A stretch of 11,433 nt of DNA, taken from positions 1 to 11,433 of the forward strand of contig JAQIWT010001301.1 of NCBI GenBank assembly GCA_034696485.1, given 5' to 3'. This DNA is from Isohypsibius dastychi. Its lineage: Eukaryota; Tardigrada; Eutardigrada; Parachela; Isohypsibiidae. The position numbers were made by a program, and so were the translations under genes. Shown here piece after piece: positions 1 to 8,205 of the stretch; within the stretch, counting starts at the first letter, position 1; each line of letters begins with the position of its first letter. The notes under the pieces were generated by a model, which worked only from the letters and a program-made list of their open reading frames with translations, was not told where the DNA came from and made no database searches.

Positions 1-40
1 ATGACACAAACCATCATGAATCGGAAGCTGGTGGAGACCA

Positions 41-250
41 TAACCTTGACACGAGAATAGTAGGTACTGTGTTAACAGAAACTGTTCTGGATATGATACT
101 AAGAACCGTCTTGTTTCTTGCTACAGTATATCTTCTTTTCCTAGAATGACTGTTTGCGTTTGTGGGTTTTCTTTCATGCTCGGCGATAGTGCGAAGCCCT
201 CTTCTTGTCATTCACTTAAAAACATCTTTAGTTCTGCATTCTTGAGTTAT
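41..250 (+). repeat. 3' flank remnant of a fourth, upstream unit
   Basis: The sequence reads TTGACACGAGAATAGTAGGTAC, then CTTTTCCTAGAATGACTGTTTGCG and GCGAAGCCC, CACTTAAAA and CTTGAGTTAT. This is the order seen after paralogues A, B and C. Bases 1-40 resemble the acidic-tail coding end (ESEAGGD in frame 3) but lack a matching in-frame stop, so the gene's end is either shifted by an indel or decayed. The rest of that gene lies off the left edge. No poly-G tract follows here. Confidence 0.55.
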
Positions 251-254
251 TAAA

Positions 255-1070
255 CCCGCTTCTTTCTCGTTCGCTATGAACAGTACTACTAAGCATTGTC
301 TCTTGACGATTTTCTGGAGAAGTCCTTGTCGACTCGTGCGCGAGATAGTGAAAAAGCAGCGAAGCGAAGCTCGAATTCCATTTTGATTGAGATCTCTACG
401 AAGAGTGAACAAGACATTTGAAAGGTGACGAAAAAAAAAATTTGAACTCATTTCGCGAGTCAGACAGAGCTCTGCTTGCACAGCAACTAATCTCCATCCT
501 GTACGTTAACGATACATTCATTTTCAAGAACTGTTTTACTATCCAAATTGTTCGTGTTGAATCACTTTTTTTTCACCTTTGTGGTTCAGTTCCGGAAAAG
601 ATTATACGAGAATACTTGAGAACCATCCATGGGACGTTTGATAAAAATAACGCCAGGATTCCACTTCGTTTCGGCGAAACAACTTGCTGTTCGAACTGCA
701 ACTCCAAATGTAGCCTCCAACAAAAACACGAAAAAAACCAAAATGAGCAACCAGACTGAGCTTACAAATCAACATCAACGGGGGTCAGCTTTTTGCTTAG
801 AAATACCGTTGTGTACGTGCGTATTTTCGATCAATATTCGCGATAGCATGTTGAGCTGTTTCGTTCGATTTTGTGCATGGATGTGTTGTACTGCTTACGA
901 AGATCCATGAGAACCATGCATGAGACAGTTAGAAAAAAGCGTTTTATCACACCACTGACAATACACAATATGCACCATTCATTTATCGAAGTCCATCTGG
1001 TTCAGCCGAACATTAGGGAGGATCAGAGTTTTTTCTTAGTGATGTTGGTCTTGCACACATCTGACCTGAA
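255..1070. other. Spacer with no recognisable gene
   Basis: No ORF here shows protein-like character or similarity to the other units. A run of 10 A lies at 431-440. A weak direct repeat, TGAGAACCATNCATG, occurs at about 617 and 908, roughly 290 bases apart. I see no RNA gene or promoter I can support. Confidence 0.4.
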
Positions 1071-1162
1071 CACAAAATCTGATCCACAAAAGCCACACAG
1101 CAAGGCCGTTGTTATTCCGTTCATAGCGAAAAAAACATTCCATCATAACTTTGCAGGTCACG

Positions 1163-1420
1163 ATGAATATTTCAAACAATTCAGCAGTACGATTCACTAG
1201 CTGCGCCAGTATGGGCGAAGTTAACGCCGTACGGTCTAATTGCCATATCCGTCATGATCTTTCTATCAAAACTTTTCTCATTCTCACATGCATCCGAACC
1301 CCTTCATTATGGACACCGTTCTACATCCACCTGGTTGACCTGGCTCTATGGCATCTGGCACAAGTCTGCTTCTACCACTTCTCATTCTCTACATCACCGG
1401 AACCTCATTCAGTCAACCGA
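1163..1420 (+). pseudogene. Rhodopsin-family GPCR first-exon remnant, unit 1 (TM1-TM2, frameshifted)
   Basis: This aligns base by base with the better-preserved copy at 4485. An ATG at 1163 begins MNISNNSA, with N-glycosylation sites as in an extracellular N-terminus. The TM1 part (PVWAKLTPYGLIAISVMIF) is in another frame from 1206. After a one-base loss near 1280 the first frame resumes with FLILTCIRTPSLWTPFY and the TM2 region LVDLALWHLAQ. The TM2 aspartate seen in the unit 2 copy is His here. Two frame changes and the lost key residue mark it as dead. It is preceded by TTTGCAG, a possible old splice acceptor. Which GPCR subfamily is unclear. Confidence 0.55.
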
Positions 1421-1988
1421 TTGCAATCTATTTCTTTACTCAGTTTGTATTCTCGATTCCGTGTGTGCGATAGACAAATTCGCAGAACAAGAGGTCAAGT
1501 TCAGTTTTTTGCAACGTCACGCTGACAGGCTCTTGTGTGGTTTGTGAGCTGCACATTTATTTCTCAGTACCAGCGTCAAAGTCATTGTAACAAAAAGTCG
1601 AGAACAAGTCACCTTTCGGAAACCGAAAATCCAATCAACTTGAGTTCGCGTTTTAAACCATGTAGAAATGTCATGTGCATAGTTTCTTGTTGCTTAGTGC
1701 AACTATTGACCCTACCTGTACAGCAGCTTTCTCCTTCGTGCGGCAGCACAACCACTTTTCTGCCGTGCTTCGTGCTGTATCCTGCGCTGTCTGAGAATAA
1801 ACTGGCACATTTGAAAACACTAACTGTACATCTGGTTATTGGGTCTGGAAACTTATCCCTGGCTTGCTGGCGTTGTTCTGTTTGTTCTCCTCCACCCCGT
1901 TGTACGCCCAGAACACCAGCCACGGTGGAACCACGAGTACATTTGGCTAGTTTTTTAGACTGGAAGTGAAGTATTACAAAGGTTCGTC

Positions 1989-3697
1989 ATGGCTGCATAT
2001 CCTCGGATCTGTCCAGAGCAGAAAAGGGTACGTCTGCTTCATCATGTATACCACTCTTCCAAGCTCGCAAACAAGCGATATAAGGATGGAACGCCAAGAG
2101 TGGATTGCCTTGATAATCAGACCCAAGACAGCTTGAATGCCTTGCTTGTGCAAGCTACTCGAACGGAGAACAGATGCAAACAACCTGATCGTGCTGATAA
2201 CTACTACTCGGCTTTACCTGGCTATGCTCGACTTGAAGTCATCCGAATTTCGATCGGGGCAGGTGCAGATCTATCAGCGATTTGGAAGCCGAAAATTCGC
2301 CGTCACAAGACTATTTCTCCATTTTGTGCCATGTTCGACAGGACTCCTGGGTTTCTGGAGGACATCGCATTTTTCATCGAAAACGGTGCTCTGCAAAACA
2401 TCCTGCCGTACGAATTGGAATCCTGCATTTTGTCGGCCGTAGATAAACTGAATATTGAAGTGTTGAACCTTCTAGTGGCCCACGGAGTGAAGATTCCCCG
2501 GAAAAAACAAGTCAAATTTGAGGATCGATATGGAAACGGTCACGATAATTACTGGAGTCTCTTGACCATTCTTGTTGGAGTCCAGTACAGGAACCACGCC
2601 GAGAAAGTGGGACTTCTTGTTGATCTGAACGTCTTCAAAGCAAACGAGATGCTCAATGAATTTCTGGCACAAATGATTTCTCGTGTTCCGACAGTTGCGT
2701 TGGGACAGATTCCAATCCTCAGGTTAGTTGGTTGTTCAGTGCAGTGTAGGATACACCTACAGTATGGTACGATACACGCAGTACCATATTTAATTAACCG
2801 ATTGTTGACTGAGAAGGAAAACATTTTGAACCATCATGAGTATTGATCATTTTGAGAATGATCGCACAGATATATTGTACTGAATTTTGTTCCGTCGATG
2901 AGTCTTTTGTAAAATCTTGCAACTTCACTAGTTGGCTTCGCCGAGCAAACTCGTATATCAGATTTTTCCCTTATCTGCGTTAGTGGGTAGGAAAGGTTTT
3001 GTAACCATTTTTTAACATATTGCTTTTAAAAGGATTCTACCTTGTCGGGGATGTTTTCATGTGTTATTCGTATCTTTTCAGGTTTTTGACCCAAGGGGTG
3101 AGACCAGAGCTCGATGTACTCCAGTTCCTTTGTGCCAAAGGTTGTTCAGTCCCGTCACCTAAAACCTTCTTATGGGCGATTCAACGTCATGACTTGGATT
3201 TCCTGTTCCTCGTTTTGTATGTGTTCTTCAATCGAGGAATTGCGGTCAAATTTCCAGAGCTGAAAATGGAAGATATCGAGTATCGAGACAAGTACGGAGA
3301 AGTTGAGCCTAGGCCAATCCCAGATTCGATGAAAACTAAAGCTGCGTTGCTTGAGACGATGATTCGACGTTCCACGAATTCATGCCCTTCTTCGTTCCTT
3401 GACATGATGACCTTTATCAGCAATGGAGCCTTCCCAAAAATGCGCGATGAAACTGTCCCCCGATTGCAAGATATGTGTCTTTTTGCTGTTCGGACTAAAG
3501 TGCTGATTCCAGATGTGAAAGAAAGATTTGCGGAAAAATGGGTTGTTTGGAACAAAGTTCCGGCTCGTCCGTGTCTGATTCTGCCTGCTGAATGCCTCGT
3601 TCCATCAACACTTGAATGCAAGATTTTTCTTGGAGATCTGTTCGGCTCTTGGATGGCTACCCTGGATGATGAAGTGAGCGGAACTGATGACGAATGA
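1989..3697 (+). CDS. Ankyrin/SOCS-box-like protein, paralogue A (two exons)
   Basis: Two exons, 1989-2722 and 3082-3697, join across a phase-2 GT-AG intron to give 449 residues. The start MAAYPRICPEQ is the first in-frame ATG after a TAG at 1956-1958, and it matches the starts chosen for the two paralogues. Degenerate ankyrin-like helix pairs lie at about residues 48-95 (LEVIRISIGAGADL), 110-135 (FLEDIAFFIENGAL), 143-169 (NIEVLNLLVAHGVKI), 189-216, 251-298 (ELDVLQFLCAKGC, then VFFNRGI) and 348-364. Residues 373-381 (LQDMCLFAV) fit the Elongin BC box L-x3-C-x3-[AILV], and V404-P405 begins a weak Cullin-box-like stretch. By family knowledge this suggests an ASB-like substrate adaptor of a Cullin-RING ubiquitin ligase acting inside the cell; that role is inference. 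The acidic tail is short (GTDDE, then TGA) because of a small deletion relative to B and C. No signal peptide or membrane segment is evident. Confidence 0.8.
2723..3081 (+). other. Intron of paralogue A (359 bp, phase 2)
   Basis: The donor is AG|GTTAGT and the acceptor TATCTTTTCAG|G. Splicing joins L244 through a split Arg codon to FLTQGVRPELD. The same boundary and phase recur in B and C. The intron sequence aligns over most of its length with the 383-bp intron of C (shared stretches such as GTAGGATACACCTACAG and AACATTTTGAACCATC), but not with the short intron of B. Reading through instead of splicing would stop exon 1 at TGA 2844-2846. Confidence 0.85.
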
Positions 3698-4094
3698 AGA
3701 ACAGTAACCCTGACATGAGAATAGTAGGGACTTTGTTTACAAACTCAATTTTGGTAGCGCTCTGGTTCTTGCTTTTTCTTTTCTCCGTTTTCTTCTAGAA
3801 CGACTGTTGTGCATTTGTTTTATTTCGAAGAGCTGGATTTGCGCGAAGCCATTCCCGCGTCACTTAAAATGAACGTTCACTTGAACTCTTGAAATATCTT
3901 AATTACGCAATTAGAACCACTGGAAACTTTTTTCGAACGCTGATTTTCCGGGTGGTTGTTTCGGGAAAGCTGTTGTTTGAGGGGGGGGGGGCTAATGTAC
4001 TAGAGAAACCATGCTGAAATACCGTAGTTAGGTTCTTCAGCAAACGTCCCCTTGTCAGGTCCGTTCGTTTTGACTCAGAAACTGGCTGCTTAGG
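3698..4094 (+). repeat. 3' flank repeat of unit 1 (3' UTR and duplicated spacer)
   Basis: This is homologous to 6641-7027 and 11133-11433, and to about 41-250. Shared landmarks in order are GAGAATAGTAGG, CTTTTTCTTTTCTCC, a GCGAAGCC block, TTCGAACGCTGA, the poly-G tract and, at the end, AACTGGCTGCTTAGG. It probably includes the 3' UTR of paralogue A. No clear AATAAA is visible. Confidence 0.7.
3981..3991 (+). repeat. Poly-G tract, 11 G
   Basis: An uninterrupted run of 11 G lies about 285 bases past the stop of paralogue A. It sits at the same point of the 3' flank as the G-rich tracts at 6921-6939 and 11408-11427. Confidence 0.9.
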
Positions 4095-4389
4095 AAGATC
4101 AAGCTTTTGTATATCCAGCGGAATTTGATGTTCTATTTTTGTAACAGCTCTACACAATATCTGTAAAGTATGGTTCAGGTGTTTACGTTACATATCCATA
4201 CTCACTATCAGCTAAAATCTCGCTCATGCTCCAAGAGTGGCACGGATACACAACATTAGTGATAATACCAGTGATCTGGCAAAAATCATTTGGATGAGCC
4301 GAATAATATCGGATCCCAGCCTCTCCTCCACCCCTGTTTCTGATTTACACGTGCTAAAATAGACGTCAGTATTCCAAACTAGAAGAAAA
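4095..4389. other. Spacer with no recognisable gene
   Basis: This is the stretch between the end of the unit 1 3' flank and the start of the unit 2 5' flank. I see no ORF, RNA or repeat I can support in it. Confidence 0.4.
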
Positions 4390-4484
4390 TTTGACCCACA
4401 AGAGCCACAAAGTCACTTCAAGTCAAGGTCATTCCCGTTGTTCCGTATATAACAAAAAAACTCGTTAATGACCTGCAGTTCACG

Positions 4485-4844
4485 ATGAATATCTCTAAGA
4501 ATTCATCAGGGTTGACCTCAACCGATTCAATGATTATGCCAGTATGGGTACAGCTAGCGCCATACGGTCTGATTGCCATATCAGTCATGGCCTTTCGATC
4601 AAACTCCTTCCTCATACTCACATATATCCGGAACCCTTCATAATGGACACCGTTCTACATGTACCTGGTTAACCTATCTTTATGGGATCTGGCACGAATT
4701 CTGTTTCTACCGCTTCTTATTCTCTACTTCACCGGAGCCTTATTCAACCAGCTGAATCCGGAACAGCTGAATCCTGAGAGGTTGACATTCAGCTGTTTCA
4801 ATCAAACAATCAAGAATGTGGATAGCAAGCCAACCGCCCATTGA
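4485..4844 (+). pseudogene. Rhodopsin-family GPCR first-exon remnant, unit 2 (TM1-TM2, one stop)
   Basis: The frame starts at ATG 4485 with MNISKNSSG, two N-glycosylation sequons typical of a GPCR N-terminus. TM1 follows (QLAPYGLIAISVMAF, then SNSFLILTYIRNPS). A single TAA at 4641-4643 replaces the TTA leucine of unit 1. The frame continues with WTPFYMYLVNLSLWDLAR and ILFLPLLILYF, a good TM2 with the N-L-x-x-x-D signature of class A receptors. It ends at TGA 4842-4844 after a QLNPE-QLNPE duplication. TM3-TM7 are not found nearby. The preceding CCTGCAG may be an old acceptor. Apart from the one stop the frame is clean, so decay is recent, or the copy is an allele or sequencing variant. Family assignment is fairly secure, ligand unknown. 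Confidence 0.6.
4749..4778 (+). repeat. 15-bp tandem duplication, CAGCTGAATCC repeated
   Basis: CAGCTGAATCCGGAA is followed at once by CAGCTGAATCCTGAG. In the GPCR frame this encodes QLNPE twice. It is absent from unit 1, so it arose after the units split. Confidence 0.8.
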
Positions 4845-5012
4845 GTTAACAAACACCCGCACTGCTTTTTGTGCATTTTTTGTGCTGAAGGCTGCAGAAC
4901 AGCAGCGTTCGTGCTGTGCGGTACTTGGTCGGACTGCGAAAAGTGGCACATTTTGTTTGTTGTTTTTCTGATTTCTGGTGCGGGAAGCTTATCCTCGACT
5001 TGCTGACGCTCT

Positions 5013-5030
5013 GTTTTTGCTACCCTACAG
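5013..5030 (+). promoter_or_regulatory. Candidate 3' splice acceptor (cis or spliced-leader) upstream of paralogue B
   Basis: CTGTTTTTGCTACCCTACAG is a pyrimidine tract ending in CAG, 6 bases before the ATG at 5037. The unit 3 counterpart keeps the pyrimidine tract but reads CTATCCT, and the next AG in both copies is the CTCAG just inside the ATGGCTCG. Either site could join a 5' exon or, in phyla that trans-splice, a leader. Sequence alone cannot tell which. Confidence 0.3.
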
Positions 5031-5138
5031 TATCTTATGGCTCGCCTCAGAGGACTTGTAGCAGGACACGGTGGAACCACTAAGATGTTTACCTGGAAAA
5101 TTCAAAAGCCTGCCAGTCACGTACGTCGAAGGAAGAAA

Positions 5139-6640
5139 ATGGCGTATCCACCAATCTGCCCAGAACAGATAAGAGTAAGTCTGCTTCATCGTATATACGA
5201 CTCATCCAAGTTGGCAAAAGGACGATATGTGGATGGAACGCCTAAAGTAGATTGCCTTGAAAACCGGAAGCAGAACAGCTTGAATGCCCTGCTTGTCCAA
5301 GCTACTCGAACGGAGAATAGATGCAAACGACGAAAGCGTTTTGATAAATACTACTCGGCCTTGCCTGGCTCTGCTCGAGTTGAAGTCATCCGGATTCTGA
5401 TCGGCGCAGGTGCAGATCTGTCAGCCATTTGGAAACGGAAAGTTCGCCGCCTCAAGGCTATTTCTCCATTCTGTGCCATGTTCGACAGGACTCCTGGATT
5501 TCTGGACGACATCAAAATATTCATCGAAAAAGGCGCCCTGCAAAAAATCCCGTTGTATGACCTGAAATCATGCATCTTTTCGGCGGTGGAGAACTTGAAT
5601 ATTTCAGTGTTGGATCTGCTCGTAGCCCACGGTCTGCAGATTCCCCGAAAAGAACCAGTCAAATGGGAAGCTCGAGATCGAGACAGTCGTGATAATTACT
5701 GGACACTTCTGTACATTCTTGCAGGAGTCAAGTACAGAAACCACGCCGAGAAAGTGGGAATCCTTGTTGATCTGAATCTCTTCAAATCCAGCGAGACTCT
5801 CAATGAATCTCTGGCTCGATTTATTTCTGGCATTCCGACGGTTTCCTTAGGACAGATTCCAATCCTCAGGTTGGTTGATATTCAGTGTGAGATTTTCACT
5901 ATGTATTTAATGGGGGGAAAACATTTGAGGCTTTTTTTAATATTTTCTCAAAAAAATCCACCCTACATCATTTTTTAATGTGTTCTTGGTATCTTTTCAG
6001 TTTTTTGACACGCGGGGTCAGACCAGAGCTCGATGTCATCCAGTTCCTTTGTGCCAAAGGTTGTTTGCCCCCACCACCAGAGGCGTTCTTGTTGGCGATC
6101 CAACGTCGTGACTTTGATTTCCTCCTGGTTGTGTATGTGTTCTTCAATCGAGGGATTGTGGTCAGATTTCCTGAGCTGAGAGTGGAAGATATCGAGTTTC
6201 GAAACGAGGACGGAGAAATTGAACCTAGGCCAATCCCAGAGTCGATGAAAACTAAAGCTGCATTGCTCGTGAAGATGATCCGTTGTTCCACGAATTCATG
6301 CCCAGCTTCGTTCCTTGACATGATGACCTTTATCAGCACTGGAGCAATCCCAAAACTACGCGATGGAAGTGTTCCTCGACTGCAGGATTTGTGTGTTTTA
6401 GCTGTTCGGACAAAGGTACTTATCCGTGATGCGAAGGAAATGTTTGCGGAAAACTGGGTCGTTTGGAATAAAGTTCCCGCTCATCCGAGATTGATTTTGC
6501 CTGCTGATTGCCTCGTTTCACCAACAATGGAATCAAAGATTTTTCTGGGAGATCTCGTCAGTTCTTGGATGGCTACCTTGGATGATAACGTGAGCGAAAT
6601 TGATGACGAATCAGACTCAGACACTGATGGAGAACAGTAA
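5139..6640 (+). CDS. Ankyrin/SOCS-box-like protein, paralogue B (two exons)
   Basis: Exons 5139-5869 and 6001-6640 join at a phase-2 GT-AG intron to give 456 residues. Ankyrin-like units are at about residues 46-94 (VEVIRILIGAGADL), 109-134 (FLDDIKIFIEKGAL), 142-168 (NISVLDLLVAHGLQI), 188-216, 250-297 (ELDVIQFLCAKGC, then VFFNRGI) and 347-362. The BC-box-like motif is LQDLCVLAV at 371-379 with C375. A VPAHPRLIL stretch at 402-410 occupies the Cullin-box position but lacks a clean LPxP. The tail is acidic (DDESDSDTDGEQ). An in-frame ATG at 5037 would add 34 residues, and another lies at 5085. I prefer 5139 because MAYP aligns with MAAYP of A and the upstream codons show mostly amino-acid-changing differences from C. 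Predicted role: substrate adaptor of a Cullin-RING ubiquitin ligase (inference). Confidence 0.8.
5870..6000 (+). other. Intron of paralogue B (131 bp, phase 2)
   Basis: The donor is AG|GTTGGT and the acceptor TATCTTTTCAG|T. The split codon becomes Ser (AG+T) instead of Arg as in A and C. The intron keeps the shared ends but has lost about 230-250 bases of the interior found in A and C. Reading through the donor meets a TAA at 5976-5978. Confidence 0.85.
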
Positions 6641-7027
6641 TTTGACACGAGAATAGTATGTACATTGGTTACAAAATCTGTTTTGTAAATGCGGTTTCGG
6701 AAAGCCGTCCTGTTCCTTGCTTTTTCTTTTCTCCTTGAACGACTGTTGAGCATTGGTGGTGTTTCGATTAGCTGGCGATTGCGCGATGCCTGTTCTGCGT
6801 CACTCGATTATTTTCAGGAACACTCTTGAGTTACGGAATCGCGCATTTATGGTCATGGGGAATTATTTTTCGGAACGCTGACCTTTGGGGCGGTTCTTTC
6901 ACGAAAGCTCTTATTTGAGAGGGGTGGGGAGGGGGGGGGCTACTGAGATCATGCTGAAGTACTGTAGCTGGCTATGAAGGAAAACGTCCTAGGCTCGCTC
7001 GTTCTGACACAATAACTGGCTACTTGA
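6641..7027 (+). repeat. 3' flank repeat of unit 2 (3' UTR and duplicated spacer)
   Basis: This matches 3698-4094 in order: GACACGAGAATAGTA, CTTTTTCTTTTCTCC, GCGCGATGCC, TTTCGGAACGCTGACC, a G-rich tract, CATGCTGAAGTACTGTAG and AACTGGCTACTTGAG. Similarity to unit 1 ends near 7027, where sequence found only in unit 3's spacer begins. Confidence 0.7.
6921..6939 (+). repeat. G-rich tract (GGGGTGGGGA then 9 G)
   Basis: This is the unit 2 counterpart of the poly-G tract, at the same place in the 3' flank. Interruptions by T and A leave runs of 4, 4 and 9 G, enough in principle for an intramolecular G-quadruplex. Confidence 0.85.
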
Positions 7028-7202
7028 GCTGTGATTCAACCCGCACCTCGATCAGACAGACAGACCTGAATGCCGATAATAACAAGTCGTGATTATAATT
7101 CCGAAAAATCGGGAAGTCGCATTCTTCGCTATTTTGATTCGCGATATATCCAGAAACGTGAATTATCAGACCTGAGTCCGGCTGGATCTAAATTTCGCTT
7201 TA

Positions 7203-8087
7203 CAGAATAGACTGAGACCGTGCTGGATTCGAGTCGCGATGACGACTGCGATCACCTGGGTTGAAGCCTGGAAGGTGCCATCGTGACGGTCGGTTTCGCC
7301 AGAGCAATTTGCTGAGCAATCCGCTGAACAACATTACCAGATATTCTTTTGTGGGAACAGTCCTTCCGTATCGATATTCTCACCGTATAGTTTCGTTGCA
7401 AATGCAAGAGGCTGGTTGAGTTTCTGTTCGTAATCGAGAGCCAATGGCTGGTGGTTGTGGTGGATCCCGAGAATACGTTGGCTTGCCATTTTGAATGTGG
7501 TCGGCTAGATGAGCATTATGGCGCTGAATATGCCAGGTTCGTTCATAATCAAACGACATGTTGACGCGAGTGTTGGATTTGGCGTCATGAGCATGGCGAC
7601 GTGGAGCTTGGTTGGATGCAAACTTTGAGTTCGAAGATAAAGTGTTTTCAAATGTCCGAGAAAGCGAAACGTCAAAGGTGTTTTACCATTGGCTTCTGAT
7701 TTTGGACTGATGATTCATTTTTGTTGGAATATGTCCAACTCGAACTTCAGATTGGTACGATAATGATCTTGAAATAGTATAGAATATGTTTCGGCAAAGG
7801 ATATTGAGGCCTCGAGGAAAATCCAACAATATGAAGGGCATCGCTTCAGTCGATTGAACATTGCAATCTGGATTCATACAGGTCACCACGGAATGATCGG
7901 TTTCTTCAGGTAATTTCGCTGCGAGTGTTGGCATTGAATCAAGTGGAATTGTAGGCCTGACTGAGTGATTGGAATTATGAAGTACTTCTGCACACGTGGG
8001 TTTTCGTGGTCGCAATTTCCGTCTAATGGTAAAAGTTGACCTACCTAGTGCGATACTGTAAAGTAATACTAATAAGTATATTAACAA
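7203..8087 (-). pseudogene. Minus-strand coding-like block with internal stops, unidentified
   Basis: One minus-strand frame from 8087 to 7203 is broken only by TAA at 7683-7685 and TGA at 7380-7382, then ends at TAA 7200-7202. Roughly 295 codons with two internal stops is far fewer than chance would give. The stretch before the first stop holds 134 codons after an ATG, the next 100. A TTTACAG at about 8056-8050 on this strand could be a splice acceptor. A second minus-strand ORF, 7334-7489 (51 aa, with LDYEQKLNQPLAFATKLYG), overlaps in another frame and also looks protein-like, so frameshifts may divide the original frame. I do not recognise the product. It could be a decayed gene, part of a mobile element, or exons of a live gene. 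Confidence 0.3.
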
Positions 8088-8104
8088 GTTGCAGTTATAA
8101 ATTA

Positions 8105-8198
8105 GTAGCAGTGGCTCAATGGTATAGAGAGAACGGCTGTGCCACGGAGTACTGATTTGAAATCACTCGAATCTCGAATCTCACGTAAGTCACTTTTT
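8105..8198 (+). ncRNA. tRNA-like element with Pol III-type boxes (possible SINE head)
   Basis: TGGCTCAATGG at 8112-8122 fits the Pol III A box TRGYNNANNGG exactly. TCTCGAATCTC at 8172-8182, or the overlapping ACTCGAATC, is an imperfect B box (GGTTCGANTCC). ACTGA-TTTGAAA-TCACT at 8151-8167 looks like an anticodon arm with a UGA (Ser) loop, 4 of 5 pairs. A TTTTT at 8194-8198 could end transcription. The acceptor ends do not pair and there is extra sequence between D arm and anticodon arm, so this is not a working tRNA. A tRNA-derived SINE or a decayed tRNA is the likeliest reading. Confidence 0.35.
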
Positions 8199-8205
8199 AC
8201 GATAT

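Larger units (their letters stand above)
4390..5138 (+). repeat. 5' flank repeat of unit 2
   Basis: This aligns with about 1070-1988 (unit 1) across the GPCR remnant, and with 9046-9399 (unit 3) from CGCTGTTTCAATCAAACAAT-like sequence onward. Shared blocks include AAGCCAACCGCC, AACAAACACCCGC, TGCGAAAAGTGG and GGACACNGTGGAACC. It is the probable promoter and 5' UTR region of paralogue B. No convincing TATA box was seen. Confidence 0.6.

Noticed and set aside
418-759. 113-codon plus-strand ORF in the left spacer
   Set aside because: Low-complexity, Lys- and Asn-rich and Cys-rich composition, no counterpart in other units and no recognisable domain. It is best explained by chance.
616-922. Direct repeat TGAGAACCATNCATG at about 617 and 908
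   Set aside because: Only about 15 bases match well, with weak similarity around them. This is too short to call a duplicated element.
1535-1969. 144-codon plus-strand ORF before paralogue A, and the 104-codon ORF opposite it
   Set aside because: It occupies the duplicated 5' flank, whose counterparts in units 2 and 3 are not open in that frame.
3187-3621. 144-codon open frame on the minus strand inside exon 2 of A, with counterparts at 5968-6339 and 10751-11338
   Set aside because: It lies opposite a conserved coding exon, in the same phase in all copies. Codon use of the sense strand explains the openness, and the sense protein has clear repeats and motifs.
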